64,000 bases of DNA, from NCBI RefSeq assembly GCF_003269295.1, contig NZ_QLTT01000007.1, positions 62,001 to 126,000 on the forward strand. Direction: 5' to 3'. The DNA comes from Lentzea atacamensis (GTDB lineage: Bacteria; Actinomycetota; Actinomycetes; Mycobacteriales; Pseudonocardiaceae). Below are positions 7,399-15,625 of this stretch, in pieces. Position 1 is the first letter of the stretch. Each line of letters begins with the position of its first letter. The translations under genes were made by a program, and so were the position numbers. The notes under the pieces are model-generated. The model ran no database searches and was not told where the DNA came from. It worked only from the letters and a program-made list of their open reading frames with translations.

Positions 7399-8025
7399 CT
7401 AGCGCTCGACGACGAAGTCGAACTTGGCGGTGTAGCGGTTGCCGACGAGCGGGCCGAGCTCGACCTCGCACTCGCGGTCGAGGTAGGCGTCGCGCCGGTT
7501 GAGCCAGGCGACGTTCATCCCGTACGCCCTGAGGTTGTCCGGGAAGAACAGCTGCGTGGTGAGGATCGGGCCACCCCGCGCCTGCACCTTGACGTGGATG
7601 TGCGGGGTACGGCCCGGATAGTCCTTCGGCACGACCGTCTCCAACACGTACGCGCCGGACGCGTTGGTGAACTGGTGGCCGCGCATCTTGAACGTGGTGT
7701 TGTCGTACGCGCCGCGGTCGTCCGCCTGCCAGAAGTCCAGCAGTGCGTTGGGGATGGGCGTGCACTTCATCGTGTAGACGAACCCGGTGAGGCTGAGCAC
7801 GACCCCGGTGACGCCGGGCGTGCGCAGGTTCGTGCGCTGCGGGGAGTTCCGCTTGAAGTAGGGGCCTTCGATGTTCGACGGGGTGTCGTCGTCCTCGACG
7901 CAGGCCGGGGTGAGGGGAAGAGGGGCGCTGCGGGCGGTGGTGGTACCCGCGGCGGTCAGCGCGATCGCTGCCGCCGCACCAGTCGCCATGAACGCCCGGC
8001 GGGTGGGCTGGTCGTGTTCGGGCAT
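7399..8025 (-). CDS. Tat-exported intradiol ring-cleavage dioxygenase-like protein
   Basis: A 208-residue protein with a twin-arginine signal (TRRAFMATGAAAAIALTAAG), so it is predicted to be exported folded. The rest matches the protocatechuate 3,4-dioxygenase beta-type fold. GPYFKRNSP and LDFWQADDRGAYDN supply one tyrosine ligand, and DYPGRTPHIHVKV supplies the second tyrosine and both histidines of the non-haem iron site. Secreted members are known to attack aromatic or lignin-derived substrates. It is convergent with the methyltransferase gene, with the two stops adjacent. The upstream 95 bp separates it from the ECF41 gene in the same orientation; cotranscription is possible but unproven. 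Confidence 0.85.
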   Translation of the reverse strand: MPEHDQPTRRAFMATGAAAAIALTAAGTTTARSAPLPLTPACVEDDDTPSNIEGPYFKRNSPQRTNLRTPGVTGVVLSLTGFVYTMKCTPIPNALLDFWQADDRGAYDNTTFKMRGHQFTNASGAYVLETVVPKDYPGRTPHIHVKVQARGGPILTTQLFFPDNLRAYGMNVAWLNRRDAYLDRECEVELGPLVGNRYTAKFDFVVER

Positions 8026-8120
8026 GATCGAACTCCGGTGGTTGCAACCCGCGGCAGGGGCTTGGGCTGGACCAACGGCTGAAACGTTAGCGTCAAAACG
8101 ATCCCGGTACCAGTGGCGGT

Positions 8121-8999
8121 CTAGACCAAAAAGTCGACGTGGCCGAGCTTGTCCGGGTTCGCGATGTCGTAGACCGCGCTGACCTTGCCCTCGTGCACGG
8201 TGAACGTCATGACGCGCTGCGCCGCCTCGCCCTTCGCCGCCATGATCAGACCGAGGTCGCCGTTGACCTGCACGGGCCGCATCTCCGGGAAGTCGTTCTC
8301 GAAGCCGTACTTGCGGATGAGGCCGAAGAAGAAGCGGGCGACCTTCTCCGCGCCGGCGACCGTGTGGACCGCGGTGCGGACCTTGCCGCCGCCGTCGCCG
8401 ATCATCACCGCGTCCGGGTGCAGCAGGCCGAGGACGGCGTCGATGTCGCCACCGGCCATGGCCTGGAGGAACTTCTCCAGCACCTCCTGCTGCTCGGCCA
8501 GCGCCGCACGAGGCAGGGGCTCCGCACCCGCGACGATCTTGCGGGCGCGCGAGGCGTGCTGGCGCGCGGAGGCTTCCGAGACGCCGAGTGTGTCCGCGAT
8601 CTCGTTGAACGACAACGAGAACGCGTCGTGCAGCACGAACGCGACGCGTTGCTCGGGGGTGAGCCGGTCCAGCACGACCAGCGCGGCCATGCGCACGCCG
8701 TCGGAGCGCACCACCGACGCCAGCGGGTCGTCCTCCTCACCGGTGGTGAGCAGCGGTTCCGGCAGCCACGAACCCACGTAGGTCTCCCGGCGCACGGCCG
8801 CGGACCGCAACCGGTCCAGGCAGATGCGGCTCACCACGGTCGTGAGCCAGCCGCGCACGTCCCTGATGCCCTCTGCCGCGGAGAAGCGCAGCCAGGCCTC
8901 CTGCACTGCGTCCTCTGCGTCCGCGACGCTGCCGGTCAGCCGGTACGCCACGCCGATGAGGTGGGTCCGGTGGAGCGCGAAGTCGTCGGCCGTGGTCAC
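8121..8999 (-). CDS. ECF41-family RNA polymerase sigma factor (SigJ-like)
   Basis: A 292-residue ECF sigma factor with sigma2 (LIGVAYRLTGSVADAEDAVQEAWLRF) and sigma4 (EIADTLGVSEASARQHASRAR) regions plus a ~120-residue SnoaL-like C-terminal domain. That extension carries both signature motifs of the ECF41 group: GDGGGK, and NPDKL near the C-terminus, which tune sigma activity in place of an anti-sigma factor. The group typically controls COE genes through a TGTCACA-N16-CGTC promoter, and exactly such a sequence precedes the AhpD-like gene at 6024. GTG 8999 is the start. It is divergent from dnaG with only 35 bp between starts. Confidence 0.93.
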   Translation of the reverse strand: MTTADDFALHRTHLIGVAYRLTGSVADAEDAVQEAWLRFSAAEGIRDVRGWLTTVVSRICLDRLRSAAVRRETYVGSWLPEPLLTTGEEDDPLASVVRSDGVRMAALVVLDRLTPEQRVAFVLHDAFSLSFNEIADTLGVSEASARQHASRARKIVAGAEPLPRAALAEQQEVLEKFLQAMAGGDIDAVLGLLHPDAVMIGDGGGKVRTAVHTVAGAEKVARFFFGLIRKYGFENDFPEMRPVQVNGDLGLIMAAKGEAAQRVMTFTVHEGKVSAVYDIANPDKLGHVDFLV

Positions 9000-9034
9000 G
9001 GTTGGCAGTTTGCCAGGGGATTAGACTCGAACGC

Positions 9035-10924
9035 GTGGCAGGACGCATCAGGGAGAGCGACATCGCATTGGTGCGTGAGCGCAGCCGCATCGATGAGGTC
9101 GTCGGCGACCATGTATCGCTGAAGAGAGCCGGCGGAGGCGCACTCAAGGGGTTGTGCCCCTTCCACGACGAGAAGACGCCCTCGTTCAACGTGCGCCCGT
9201 CGCACGGCACGTTCCACTGCTTCGGCTGTGGTGAGGGCGGCGACGTGATCGCCTTCGTGATGAAGGTCGAGCACCTGTCGTTCGTGGAGGCCGTCGAGCG
9301 GCTCGCGGACCGGGCGGGCATCCAGCTCACCTACGAGGGTGGCGGCGTCACGATCCAGCGCGACCGGGGCACGCGCAGCCGGCTCCTCGAGGCGCACAAG
9401 GTGGCGGCCGAGTTCTACGCCGAGCAGCTCGCCTCACCGGAAGCGCAGGCGGCGCGCGAGTTCCTGGCCGAGCGCGGGTTCGACGAGGCTGCGGCACGCC
9501 AGTTCGGCTGCGGGTTCGCGCCCGGCGGCTGGGACAAGCTCACGAAGCACCTGCTGGGGCGGGGTTTCGAGCTCACCGAGCTGATCAAGTCTCAGCTCAC
9601 CAAGGAAGGCCGCCAGGGTCCGATCGACCGGTTCCACCGGCGGCTGCTGTGGCCGATCAAGGACATCGGTGGCGAGGTCGTCGGGTTCGGTGCCCGGCGG
9701 ATCTTCGACGACGACCCGATCCAGGCGAAGTACCTCAACACCAGCGAGTCGATGATCTACAAGAAGTCGCAGGTGCTGTTCGGGCTCGACCAGGCCAAGC
9801 GGGAGATCGCGAAGCGCAAGCAGGCCGTGATCGTCGAGGGCTACACCGACGTCATGGCGATGCACCTGGCCGGCGTCCCGACGGCGGTCGCGTCGTGCGG
9901 CACGGCGTTCGGCATCGACCACATGAACGTGCTGCGCAGGCTGCTGATCGACGACGACGTGAACGGCGAGGTCATCTTCACCTTCGACGGCGACGAGGCA
10001 GGCCAGAAGGCCGCGCTGAAGGCGTTCGAGGGGGAGCAGCAGTTCTCCGCGCAGACCTACATCGCGGTGGCGCCGGACAACATGGACCCGTGCGAGCTGC
10101 GGCAGGCCAAGGGCGACGTCGCGGTGCGCGACCTGGTGGCGCGGCGCACGCCGTTGATCGAGTTCGCGATCAAGGCGCAGCTCAAGGCGTACGACCTCGA
10201 CTCCGTGGACGGACGCGTCGAGGCGCTGAAGAAGATGGTGCCGTTCGTCGCGCAGATCAAGGACCGCGCCAAGCGGGACGGCTACGCGACCCGGCTCGCC
10301 TGGTGGGTGGGCTGGGACGACGAGGCCATGGTCGTGCGGCGGGTGCGGCAGGTCGCCGGAGGCAAGGCGCCGGTCGCCACCGCGCAGCGCGTCGACCCGA
10401 ACCAGATCGCGCTGGGCGTGGACGTCGACGGACCGCCGCGGCCGAACCCGCGCGACCCGCGGCTGGTGCCGGAGCGCGAGGTGCTCAAGGTCGCGCTGCG
10501 GCTGCCCGAGTACGCCGGTCCGCTGTACGACTCGCTGCCGGACGAGGCGTTCACCGAGCCCGCCTACGTGGCGCTGCACCGCGCGATCCGCGAGGCCGGC
10601 GGCGCTTCTTCCGGGCTCGCGGGCACGGCGTACCTGGACGCGATCTCGCAGGCGTGTTCGCACGCCTCTGTGCGGTCGGTGCTGACCGAGCTCGCGGTGG
10701 AACCGTTGGCCGTCAAGCAGAACGACGAGTTTCGCTACGTCTCGATGGTGATCGCACGGCTGCAGGAGGTGCAGGTCGGCAGGCAGGTCGAGGACGTGAA
10801 GTCTCGGTTGCGGCGGCTGTCCCCGATCAAGGACGCCGACGAGTACCGGGCGCTGTGGGGCGACCTGGTGGCGCTGGAGGAGTACCGCAAGGCACTCCTG
10901 CAGCAGAGCGCTGGAGTGCTGTAG
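9035..10924 (+). CDS. dnaG: DNA primase
   Basis: A 629-residue primase that makes RNA primers at the replication fork. The CHC2 zinc ribbon is complete (C41, H44, C62, C65, within CPFHDEKTPSF and FHCFGCGEGGD). The catalytic TOPRIM domain has EGYTDVMAMH with Glu268, and FTFDGDEAGQKA. The C-terminal region is the usual DnaB-interaction part. GTG 9035 (VAGRIRESDIALVRERSRID) matches the family start; an upstream in-frame TTG/ATG extension has no family similarity. The stop TAG overlaps the next GTG, indicating coupling. Confidence 0.97.
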   Translation: MAGRIRESDIALVRERSRIDEVVGDHVSLKRAGGGALKGLCPFHDEKTPSFNVRPSHGTFHCFGCGEGGDVIAFVMKVEHLSFVEAVERLADRAGIQLTYEGGGVTIQRDRGTRSRLLEAHKVAAEFYAEQLASPEAQAAREFLAERGFDEAAARQFGCGFAPGGWDKLTKHLLGRGFELTELIKSQLTKEGRQGPIDRFHRRLLWPIKDIGGEVVGFGARRIFDDDPIQAKYLNTSESMIYKKSQVLFGLDQAKREIAKRKQAVIVEGYTDVMAMHLAGVPTAVASCGTAFGIDHMNVLRRLLIDDDVNGEVIFTFDGDEAGQKAALKAFEGEQQFSAQTYIAVAPDNMDPCELRQAKGDVAVRDLVARRTPLIEFAIKAQLKAYDLDSVDGRVEALKKMVPFVAQIKDRAKRDGYATRLAWWVGWDDEAMVVRRVRQVAGGKAPVATAQRVDPNQIALGVDVDGPPRPNPRDPRLVPEREVLKVALRLPEYAGPLYDSLPDEAFTEPAYVALHRAIREAGGASSGLAGTAYLDAISQACSHASVRSVLTELAVEPLAVKQNDEFRYVSMVIARLQEVQVGRQVEDVKSRLRRLSPIKDADEYRALWGDLVALEEYRKALLQQSAGVL

Positions 10925-11415
10925 TGGGGCTGTTTCGCCGGTTGTTCGGCTCTGGCGCGCCGGACGGGTTCACCGGATCGTTGGAACCTGACGAGACCGT
11001 GATCGCTTCTGCTCCCGTGCAGGACGGTCATCTCGTCGTCACGTCGCTCGGGCTGTGGGTGCCGGGTCCCCGTCGGATCGGCTGGCACCTGATCAGCAAG
11101 GTGAAGTGGGAGGGCGCGCTGCGGGTGGTCGAGGCGCACGAGGCCGGGCTGGAAGGCCCGGTCGTGCTGCTGGAAGACCTTCCCGCGCAACGCTTCGCCC
11201 TGGACGACCCCGGCCGGGTGCTGCGGGCGATCAGCCAGCGCGTCGAGAGCTCGATCCGGCACCGCGAGCGCGTCGAGTCGCCCGGTGTGTGGATCCTGCA
11301 GCGCAAGCTCCCCGGCCAGGACGGCGTCGTGTGGCAGGCGCGCGGGGACGCCGGGGTGGAGCTCGCCGCTGTGCGGGTTGCCGTGGCGACGTTCGCCGCG
11401 AGGCTTGCGGGCTAG
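10924..11415 (+). CDS. Conserved hypothetical protein coupled to dnaG
   Basis: A 163-residue soluble protein starting at a GTG that shares one base with the dnaG stop. Sequence features (DETVIASAPVQDGHLVVTSLGLWVPGPRRIGWHLISKVKW) suggest a PH-like or bPH beta-barrel: short beta strands ending in a W-x-x-I-x-x-V-x-W turn. Its role is unknown. The tight coupling with primase is shared with many actinomycete genomes to my knowledge, but I see no motif linking it to replication. Confidence 0.75.
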   Translation: MGLFRRLFGSGAPDGFTGSLEPDETVIASAPVQDGHLVVTSLGLWVPGPRRIGWHLISKVKWEGALRVVEAHEAGLEGPVVLLEDLPAQRFALDDPGRVLRAISQRVESSIRHRERVESPGVWILQRKLPGQDGVVWQARGDAGVELAAVRVAVATFAARLAG

Positions 11416-11416
11416 C

Positions 11417-11430
11417 AGTACGCGTGTACT
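11417..11430. promoter_or_regulatory. Inverted repeat upstream of tam
   Basis: AGTAC (11417-11421) and GTACT (11426-11430) form a perfect inverted repeat around GCGT, centred about 17 bp before the tam ATG at 11440. This size and position suit an operator overlapping a promoter or a TSS, though no regulator gene is adjacent. Confidence 0.4.
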
Positions 11431-11439
11431 GTTAGCCGT

Positions 11440-12180
11440 ATGTGGGATCCGGCGCAGTACTTGGCCTTCGCCGATCACCGGGGGCGGCCGTTCTACGAGC
11501 TTGTGGCGCGCGTGGGGGCCGAGTCCCCGCGCCGCGTGGTGGATGTGGGCTGCGGGCCCGGCAATCTGACCTTGTCGCTGGCGTCGCGCTGGCCTTCGGC
11601 TGTCGTGGAGGCGTTCGACTCGTCCTCCGAGATGGTCGAGGCCGCTCGTGCCGCCGGCGTGGAGGCACGTGTGGACGACGTGACGACGTGGGAACCGTTG
11701 CCGGACACCGATGTCGTGGTGTCCAACGCGGTGCTGCAGTGGGTCGCGTCACATCCCTCGATCGTGTCGAAGTGGGCGACCTCGCTGCCCGCGGGCGCGT
11801 GGCTCGCGTTCCAGGTGCCCGGCAACTACTCCGACCCCTCGCACCGCTTGATCCGCGAGGTCGCCGGACCGTCGCTGGCGCACGTCTTCCGCGCGGAGAA
11901 ACCCGTTCTGGATCCCGTGGAGTACGCCGAACTGCTGGCCGGCTGCTCCTCTGTGGACGCCTGGGAAACCACGTACGTGCAGCGGCTCTCCGGCCCCGAT
12001 CCCGTGCTGGAATGGGTCACCGGCACGGCTTTGCGGCCGGTGCGCGCGGCACTGTCCTCATCGGACTGGGAGGCGTTCGTCGCGGAACTGGCGCCGCGGC
12101 TGCGCGAGGCGTACCCCGAGCGAGCCGACGGCACCACGTGGTTCCCGTTCAGGCGGATCTTCGTGGTGGCGCAGGTGTGA
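11440..12180 (+). CDS. tam: Trans-aconitate 2-methyltransferase
   Basis: A 246-residue class I SAM methyltransferase. It has the MWDPAQYLAFADHRGRPFYEL N-terminus typical of Tam (tryptophan, ...YL.F...R.RP), SAM motif I VVDVGCGPGNLTL at about residues 33-45, an acidic EAFDSS loop, and NAVLQWV. Tam methylates trans-aconitate, a toxic by-product of the TCA-cycle intermediate cis-aconitate, at a carboxyl group. The sequence pattern is strong. A small inverted repeat lies upstream. It is convergent with the YtxH-like gene, with seven bases between stops. Confidence 0.88.
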   Translation: MWDPAQYLAFADHRGRPFYELVARVGAESPRRVVDVGCGPGNLTLSLASRWPSAVVEAFDSSSEMVEAARAAGVEARVDDVTTWEPLPDTDVVVSNAVLQWVASHPSIVSKWATSLPAGAWLAFQVPGNYSDPSHRLIREVAGPSLAHVFRAEKPVLDPVEYAELLAGCSSVDAWETTYVQRLSGPDPVLEWVTGTALRPVRAALSSSDWEAFVAELAPRLREAYPERADGTTWFPFRRIFVVAQV

Positions 12181-12186
12181 AGATCA

Positions 12187-12468
12187 TCACGCCCGAGGCG
12201 TGGCCGTAGGCGCGACGGTGCGGCCGTTGGCCTCCTCCTGGTGGCGCCACGGCGCCTTCTCGGCGGCCTTCTCCGCAGCGTCCGCCGCGAGGTCTTTTGC
12301 CTGGTGAGCGGCCTCGAACGCCTTGTCCTTGGCCTGGCTCGCCGTCTTGCGCACCGTGGGGTTCTCGATGAAGCGGTGCCACAGGCGCACGATCTGGTCG
12401 TAGCGCTCTCGTCCGGCCTTCGCGCCGAGCACGTAGCCGATCGCCGCACCGACCAAGATGCCCTTCAT
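12187..12468 (-). CDS. YtxH-domain small membrane protein
   Basis: A 93-residue protein with an N-terminal glycine-rich membrane segment (MKGILVGAAIGYVLGAKAGRERYDQI), the YtxH/GvpP-like signature, followed by a charged alanine-rich helical tail (AKDKAFEAAHQAKDLAADAAEKAAEKA) likely to form a coiled coil. Family members are stress-associated membrane-anchored proteins of unknown biochemical role. Start at ATG 12468. Confidence 0.82.
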   Translation of the reverse strand: MKGILVGAAIGYVLGAKAGRERYDQIVRLWHRFIENPTVRKTASQAKDKAFEAAHQAKDLAADAAEKAAEKAPWRHQEEANGRTVAPTATPRA

Positions 12469-12611
12469 GCGGGTCTCCTCTCACATCGTGCCTGGTCAGG
12501 GCCTATTTTGCCGCAAAGTGGGGGGTGGTTGCAGAACCCGTTTTGAGGCTCATGTAGAGTTACCCACTGTCAGGAGGAACCAAGCCTGACGGGCAAGACA
12601 CAACAGAACAT

Positions 12612-12684
12612 TCCCCCATAGCTCAATTGGCAGAGCATGCGACTGTTAATCGCAGGGTTACTGGTTCGAGTCCAGTTGGGGGAG
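12612..12684 (+). tRNA. tRNA-Asn (GTT)
   Basis: A 73-nt cloverleaf: acceptor TCCCCCA pairs with TGGGGGA (12677-12683), D arm GCTC...GAGC, anticodon loop CTGTTAA giving GTT, and T arm with GGTTCGAGTCC. CCA is not encoded. A stem-loop terminator follows. Confidence 0.97.
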
Positions 12685-12689
12685 CTTCC

Positions 12690-12719
12690 AAGACCCTAGT
12701 CATCCGACTGGGGTCTTTT
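12690..12719 (+). terminator. Intrinsic terminator after tRNA-Asn
   Basis: AAGACCCTAGTC pairs with GACTGGGGTCTT around an ATCC loop, with one G-T mismatch, and runs into TTTT. It sits six bases after the tRNA. Confidence 0.85.
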
Positions 12720-12750
12720 GGTTTCGGGGGTCCTGCGTGACTTTGGGTCC

Positions 12751-13608
12751 ATGCCCCGGTTCACGAACCTCCGCCGCATCTCGTCGCTCGACCCCGTCGC
12801 CGACCACGAGGAGATCGTGCGGATCTCCGCCGGCCTCGAGTTCCCGTGGGACTACCAGAAGTCGCTGGAGCTGGCGCTCTTCCGCACGTACTGCGTCCCG
12901 ACGATCTCGGGCCTGCTGGAGCGCACCGGCGAGTTCGAACGCCGCCCGCAGAAGCGCTACGACGACACCGCCGTGCTGATGGCGGAGCTCGTCGAGCACG
13001 GCTACGACTCCCCGCGCGGGCGTGAGGCGTTGCGCGTCGTCAATCGCCAGCACGGCCGTTACGACATCTCCAACGACGACATGCTGTACGTGCTCTCGAC
13101 GTTCATCTACGACCCTCTCGACTGGATCCAGCAGTACGGCTGGCGGCCGTTGACGCACAACGAGCAGCTGGCCGCGTTCCACTTCTACCGCGCGGTCGGC
13201 TCCCGCATGGGGATCCGGGACATCCCGTCGGACTTCGGCGAGTTCCGTGCCTTCAAGGCGGCCTACGAGAAGCAGCACTTCGTGTTCGCCGAGTCGAACC
13301 ACCGCATCGGCCAGTACACGCTGGACCTGTTCTGCTCGTGGTACCCGCAGGTGCTGAAGCCGGTGGTCTCACGGGCCGTGGTCGCGATGCTGGCCCCTTC
13401 GATGGTGCGCGCGTTCGGGTTCGCCGCGCCGCCACCCTGGGTCGGGGTTCTCGGGCGGTTGGCGTTGCGCGTGCGGGCTCTCGTGGTCCGCCGGATGCCC
13501 GTGCGGAAGGCCTTGAAGCTCACGAGCACGCCCAACCGCACCTACCCCGGCTATCCCGTCGGCTACCGGCCCTCGGACCTCGGGGCGATCTCCAACACCG
13601 CGCGCTGA
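12751..13608 (+). CDS. MpaB/DUF2236-family oxygenase-like protein
   Basis: A 285-residue protein resembling the MpaB/rubber-oxygenase (DUF2236) family of haem-containing oxygenases. The early segment (ALFRTYCVPTISGLLERTGEF) and the middle (DMLYVLSTFIYDPLDWIQQYGWRPLTHNEQLAAFHFYRAVGSRMGI) follow the family pattern, including conserved tyrosines and arginines. The best haem-ligand candidate is the histidine in NRQHGRYDIS, but this needs structural confirmation. ATG 12751 is favoured because upstream codons overlap the tRNA terminator. The 3' end overlaps the convergent GNAT gene by 46 bp. Confidence 0.72.
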   Translation: MPRFTNLRRISSLDPVADHEEIVRISAGLEFPWDYQKSLELALFRTYCVPTISGLLERTGEFERRPQKRYDDTAVLMAELVEHGYDSPRGREALRVVNRQHGRYDISNDDMLYVLSTFIYDPLDWIQQYGWRPLTHNEQLAAFHFYRAVGSRMGIRDIPSDFGEFRAFKAAYEKQHFVFAESNHRIGQYTLDLFCSWYPQVLKPVVSRAVVAMLAPSMVRAFGFAAPPPWVGVLGRLALRVRALVVRRMPVRKALKLTSTPNRTYPGYPVGYRPSDLGAISNTAR

Positions 13609-14024
13609 CCATTGAGCGTGAACCCCAGGGCCTTGAGGAACTCGTTGCCGGGCTTGAAGTTCGTGAGACCCACGTGCACGTGCGTGATGCCCGGGTAGCG
13701 CTCGGTGAGCGCCCTGGCCATCTCGCTGCCGATGCCCCACCTCCGCAGATCCCTCGGCACGAGGAAGAACCGGATGCTGGCGTGCCCCGGTTCGGGGTGG
13801 TCCAGCACCAGGTCCACGAACCCGATCATGCCCTGCGCCTCGGCGACCAGCAGCTGCTTCTGCTCGAACCGCGCACCCTCCGGCAACGCGTAGAAGAGGC
13901 TCTGCACGTCACCGGGCCCGGACGGGTGACCCGTGGCAGCCTGGAACCAGTCGTCGCAGTCGGCGAACAGCCGCAGCACCTCGGGCTCGTCCGCCGGAGT
14001 GAAGTCGCGGAGGGTCAAACGCAC
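13563..14024 (-). CDS. GNAT-family N-acetyltransferase
   Basis: A 153-residue GNAT enzyme starting at GTG 14024. The acetyl-CoA pyrophosphate loop is RDLRRWGIGSEMARALTERYP (R-x-x-G-x-G/A pattern), flanked by the GFVDLVLDHPEPGHASIRFFLV strands and the C-terminal NEFLKALGFTLNGQ segment. Acceptor unknown. The gene overlaps the end of the convergent MpaB-like gene by 46 bp, so both C-termini share DNA on opposite strands. Confidence 0.85.
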   Translation of the reverse strand: MRLTLRDFTPADEPEVLRLFADCDDWFQAATGHPSGPGDVQSLFYALPEGARFEQKQLLVAEAQGMIGFVDLVLDHPEPGHASIRFFLVPRDLRRWGIGSEMARALTERYPGITHVHVGLTNFKPGNEFLKALGFTLNGQRAVLEIAPRSEGR

Positions 14025-14129
14025 GCGTGCAGCCTATGTGTCGCTCGCCACGGGGGCGCGCAAGGGCCGTTCGGCGTGATCGGTATCCTCCACCACGCAG
14101 CGTTAGCGTGTGTGGTTCGCCGCTGCGAG

Positions 14130-14204
14130 GGGGCAGTAGCTCAACCGGTCAGAGCAGCAGACTCATAATCTGTCAGGTTGTCGGTTCGAATCCGACCTGC
14201 CCCA
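14130..14204 (+). tRNA. tRNA with CAU anticodon (probably elongator Met); AICE attachment gene
   Basis: A 75-nt cloverleaf: GGGGCAG pairs with CTGCCCC (14197-14203), D arm GCTC...GAGC, anticodon loop CTCATAA giving CAT, and a normal T arm. It does not begin with the mismatch typical of initiator tRNA, so elongator Met is most likely; a lysidine-modified Ile tRNA with the same anticodon cannot be excluded. Its 3' half is duplicated at 26811, marking AICE integration. Confidence 0.92.
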
Positions 14205-14206
14205 CG
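14170..14206 (+). repeat. AICE attachment site, left (attL core)
   Basis: This 37-bp sequence runs from the anticodon-stem 3' side of the tRNA to two bases past its discriminator base. It is repeated exactly at 26811-26847; the next six bases match at five positions (TACTTG versus GACTTG). The intact tRNA is kept on this side, next to int. Confidence 0.93.
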
Positions 14207-14269
14207 TACTTGCTGGTCAGTGGGGGTGATCCGTCATCAACCAAGATCACCCCACACTTTTCTCTCACT

Positions 14270-15446
14270 TTATGAGGGCGACCACTTAACCGCGTTCAGC
14301 GCGTCAGCAGCCCGGCGGCTCGTCACCCGACGCCCCATGTAGACGTCCTGGGCGGTCGACACCTTCGAATGCCCGAGCTGATCTGCGATCTGCCGAGCGG
14401 ACAGGCCAGCGTCATCCAAGATCGTGGCGACTGACCGCCTGAACGTACGGAACGTGACCCACGGATATCCGGCGCGCTGCCGAAATTCCCGCCACCTGGC
14501 CAACGTGTTGCTCCTTGTCGCGCAGGGTGCCGAGCGAGTTCGGGAAGACCGGCCCCTCCAACTCGTCCTCCGCGACGTTGAACCTCTCTGCGAGCCGACG
14601 CCGGCGGTCTCGCAACATCGTTACCAACCACGGGGGAAGGGCCAAAGCGCGCTTGGACACTTCAGTCTTGCCCTCGTTGATCCGCTGACCCTCACCCTTG
14701 ACTCGGATGACGCTGCCTGCCCAGTCCACGGTGCCGGCGTCCAGATCGAGGTGAAACCAATGCACCGCGAGACCTTCACCAGTCCGTTCACCTGTACCCG
14801 CATACCAACGGACCAGGTCGGGCAGATCGTGACGAACCGCGACCTCATCGGCGTCTAGCTTCGCCAGGAGATCCGCCATCTCGTCCTCGGCCAGCGCTCG
14901 TGACGGCGTCTTGCGCCCTTCCAACCGAGCAACGTCCCGCACAGGATTGGCCCTCAAAGCACCATGCCGAACAGCCACAGCACACACACCCGACACGATG
15001 GTGCGTACCGTCTTGGCGCTTGCGGCGCTCTGTCGGCTCTGCACTGTGGTCAGGAGCCTTCCGATCCGTGCCACCGTCAACTCGCGCATCCTCAGTTCAG
15101 CGATGGCCGGAAGGACGACCCCATTCAAACGGCCTTCATAGGTCTCCAGTGAGGTGGGGGAACGAGTGCCGACAGCGACGGCTGCGCGGAACTCGGTAAG
15201 CCACACCTCGGCCGCCTCACGAAACCGACTCTCCGCAGTGATCATTCCTTCCTCAGCGGGTGCTGTGCGATCGCGCAGTGCTTCTTTCAAAGCCCTCTCA
15301 GCCGCCGTCTTCGTTCTGCCGGACCGTTCCACCGGTCGCGTAATGCCGTCGTAGTCGCGGAACTTGGTTGTGGCCCGCCAACCCGTCGAAGTGGAGTAGA
15401 AGCGGATCTTGCCGTACGTGCCGACATCCAGCGGCCTCCGTCCCAT
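14270..15446 (-). pseudogene. int: AICE tyrosine integrase, frameshifted
   Basis: The N-terminal and core-binding part reads from ATG 15446 (MGRRPLDVGTYGKIRFYSTS) through the first catalytic region (WYAGTGERTGEGLAV; the box I arginine is present). After LGTLRDK the frame is lost near 14511-14516. Deleting one G there restores SNTLARWREFRQRAGYPWVTF and the C-terminal catalytic box with the nucleophile tyrosine (QLGHSKVSTAQDVYMGR), ending at TAA 14270. In box II the expected H-x-x-R reads R-T-F-R, a single CAT-to-CGT change. The gene therefore has an indel and a missing catalytic histidine. A sequencing error could explain the indel alone. Its start overlaps the xis stop by one base. Confidence 0.88.
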
Positions 15447-15625
15447 CAGCTCACTCCGTTCGGTTGGGCGTCGAACCAGGCGATGACCTCATCTGGGATG
15501 TACCGGACGTACTTACCGATGCGGCGGCCCGGTGGCCCGTACTTCCTTGTGCGCCACTGGTAGAGGGTCTGGACGGGGATGCCGAGGAAGTCGGCGACGT
15601 CCTTGATGGTCCATAGCTTGCTCAT
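15446..15625 (-). CDS. xis: Excisionase / MerR-like HTH protein
   Basis: A 59-residue winged-helix excisionase: MSKLWTIKDVADFLGIPVQTL, then YQWRTRKYGPPGRRIGKYVRYI, the standard AICE Xis/HTH_17 pattern with a tryptophan before the recognition helix. It directs the integrase toward excision. Its ATG overlaps the rep stop (ATGA) and its own stop overlaps the int ATG, so rep-xis-int form one translationally coupled unit. Confidence 0.9.
   Translation of the reverse strand: MSKLWTIKDVADFLGIPVQTLYQWRTRKYGPPGRRIGKYVRYIPDEVIAWFDAQPNGVS

Noticed and set aside
14130..14204. Initiator tRNA-fMet
   Set aside because: The acceptor stem starts with a normal G-C pair and the expected C1-A72-type mismatch is absent; elongator Met is more likely.
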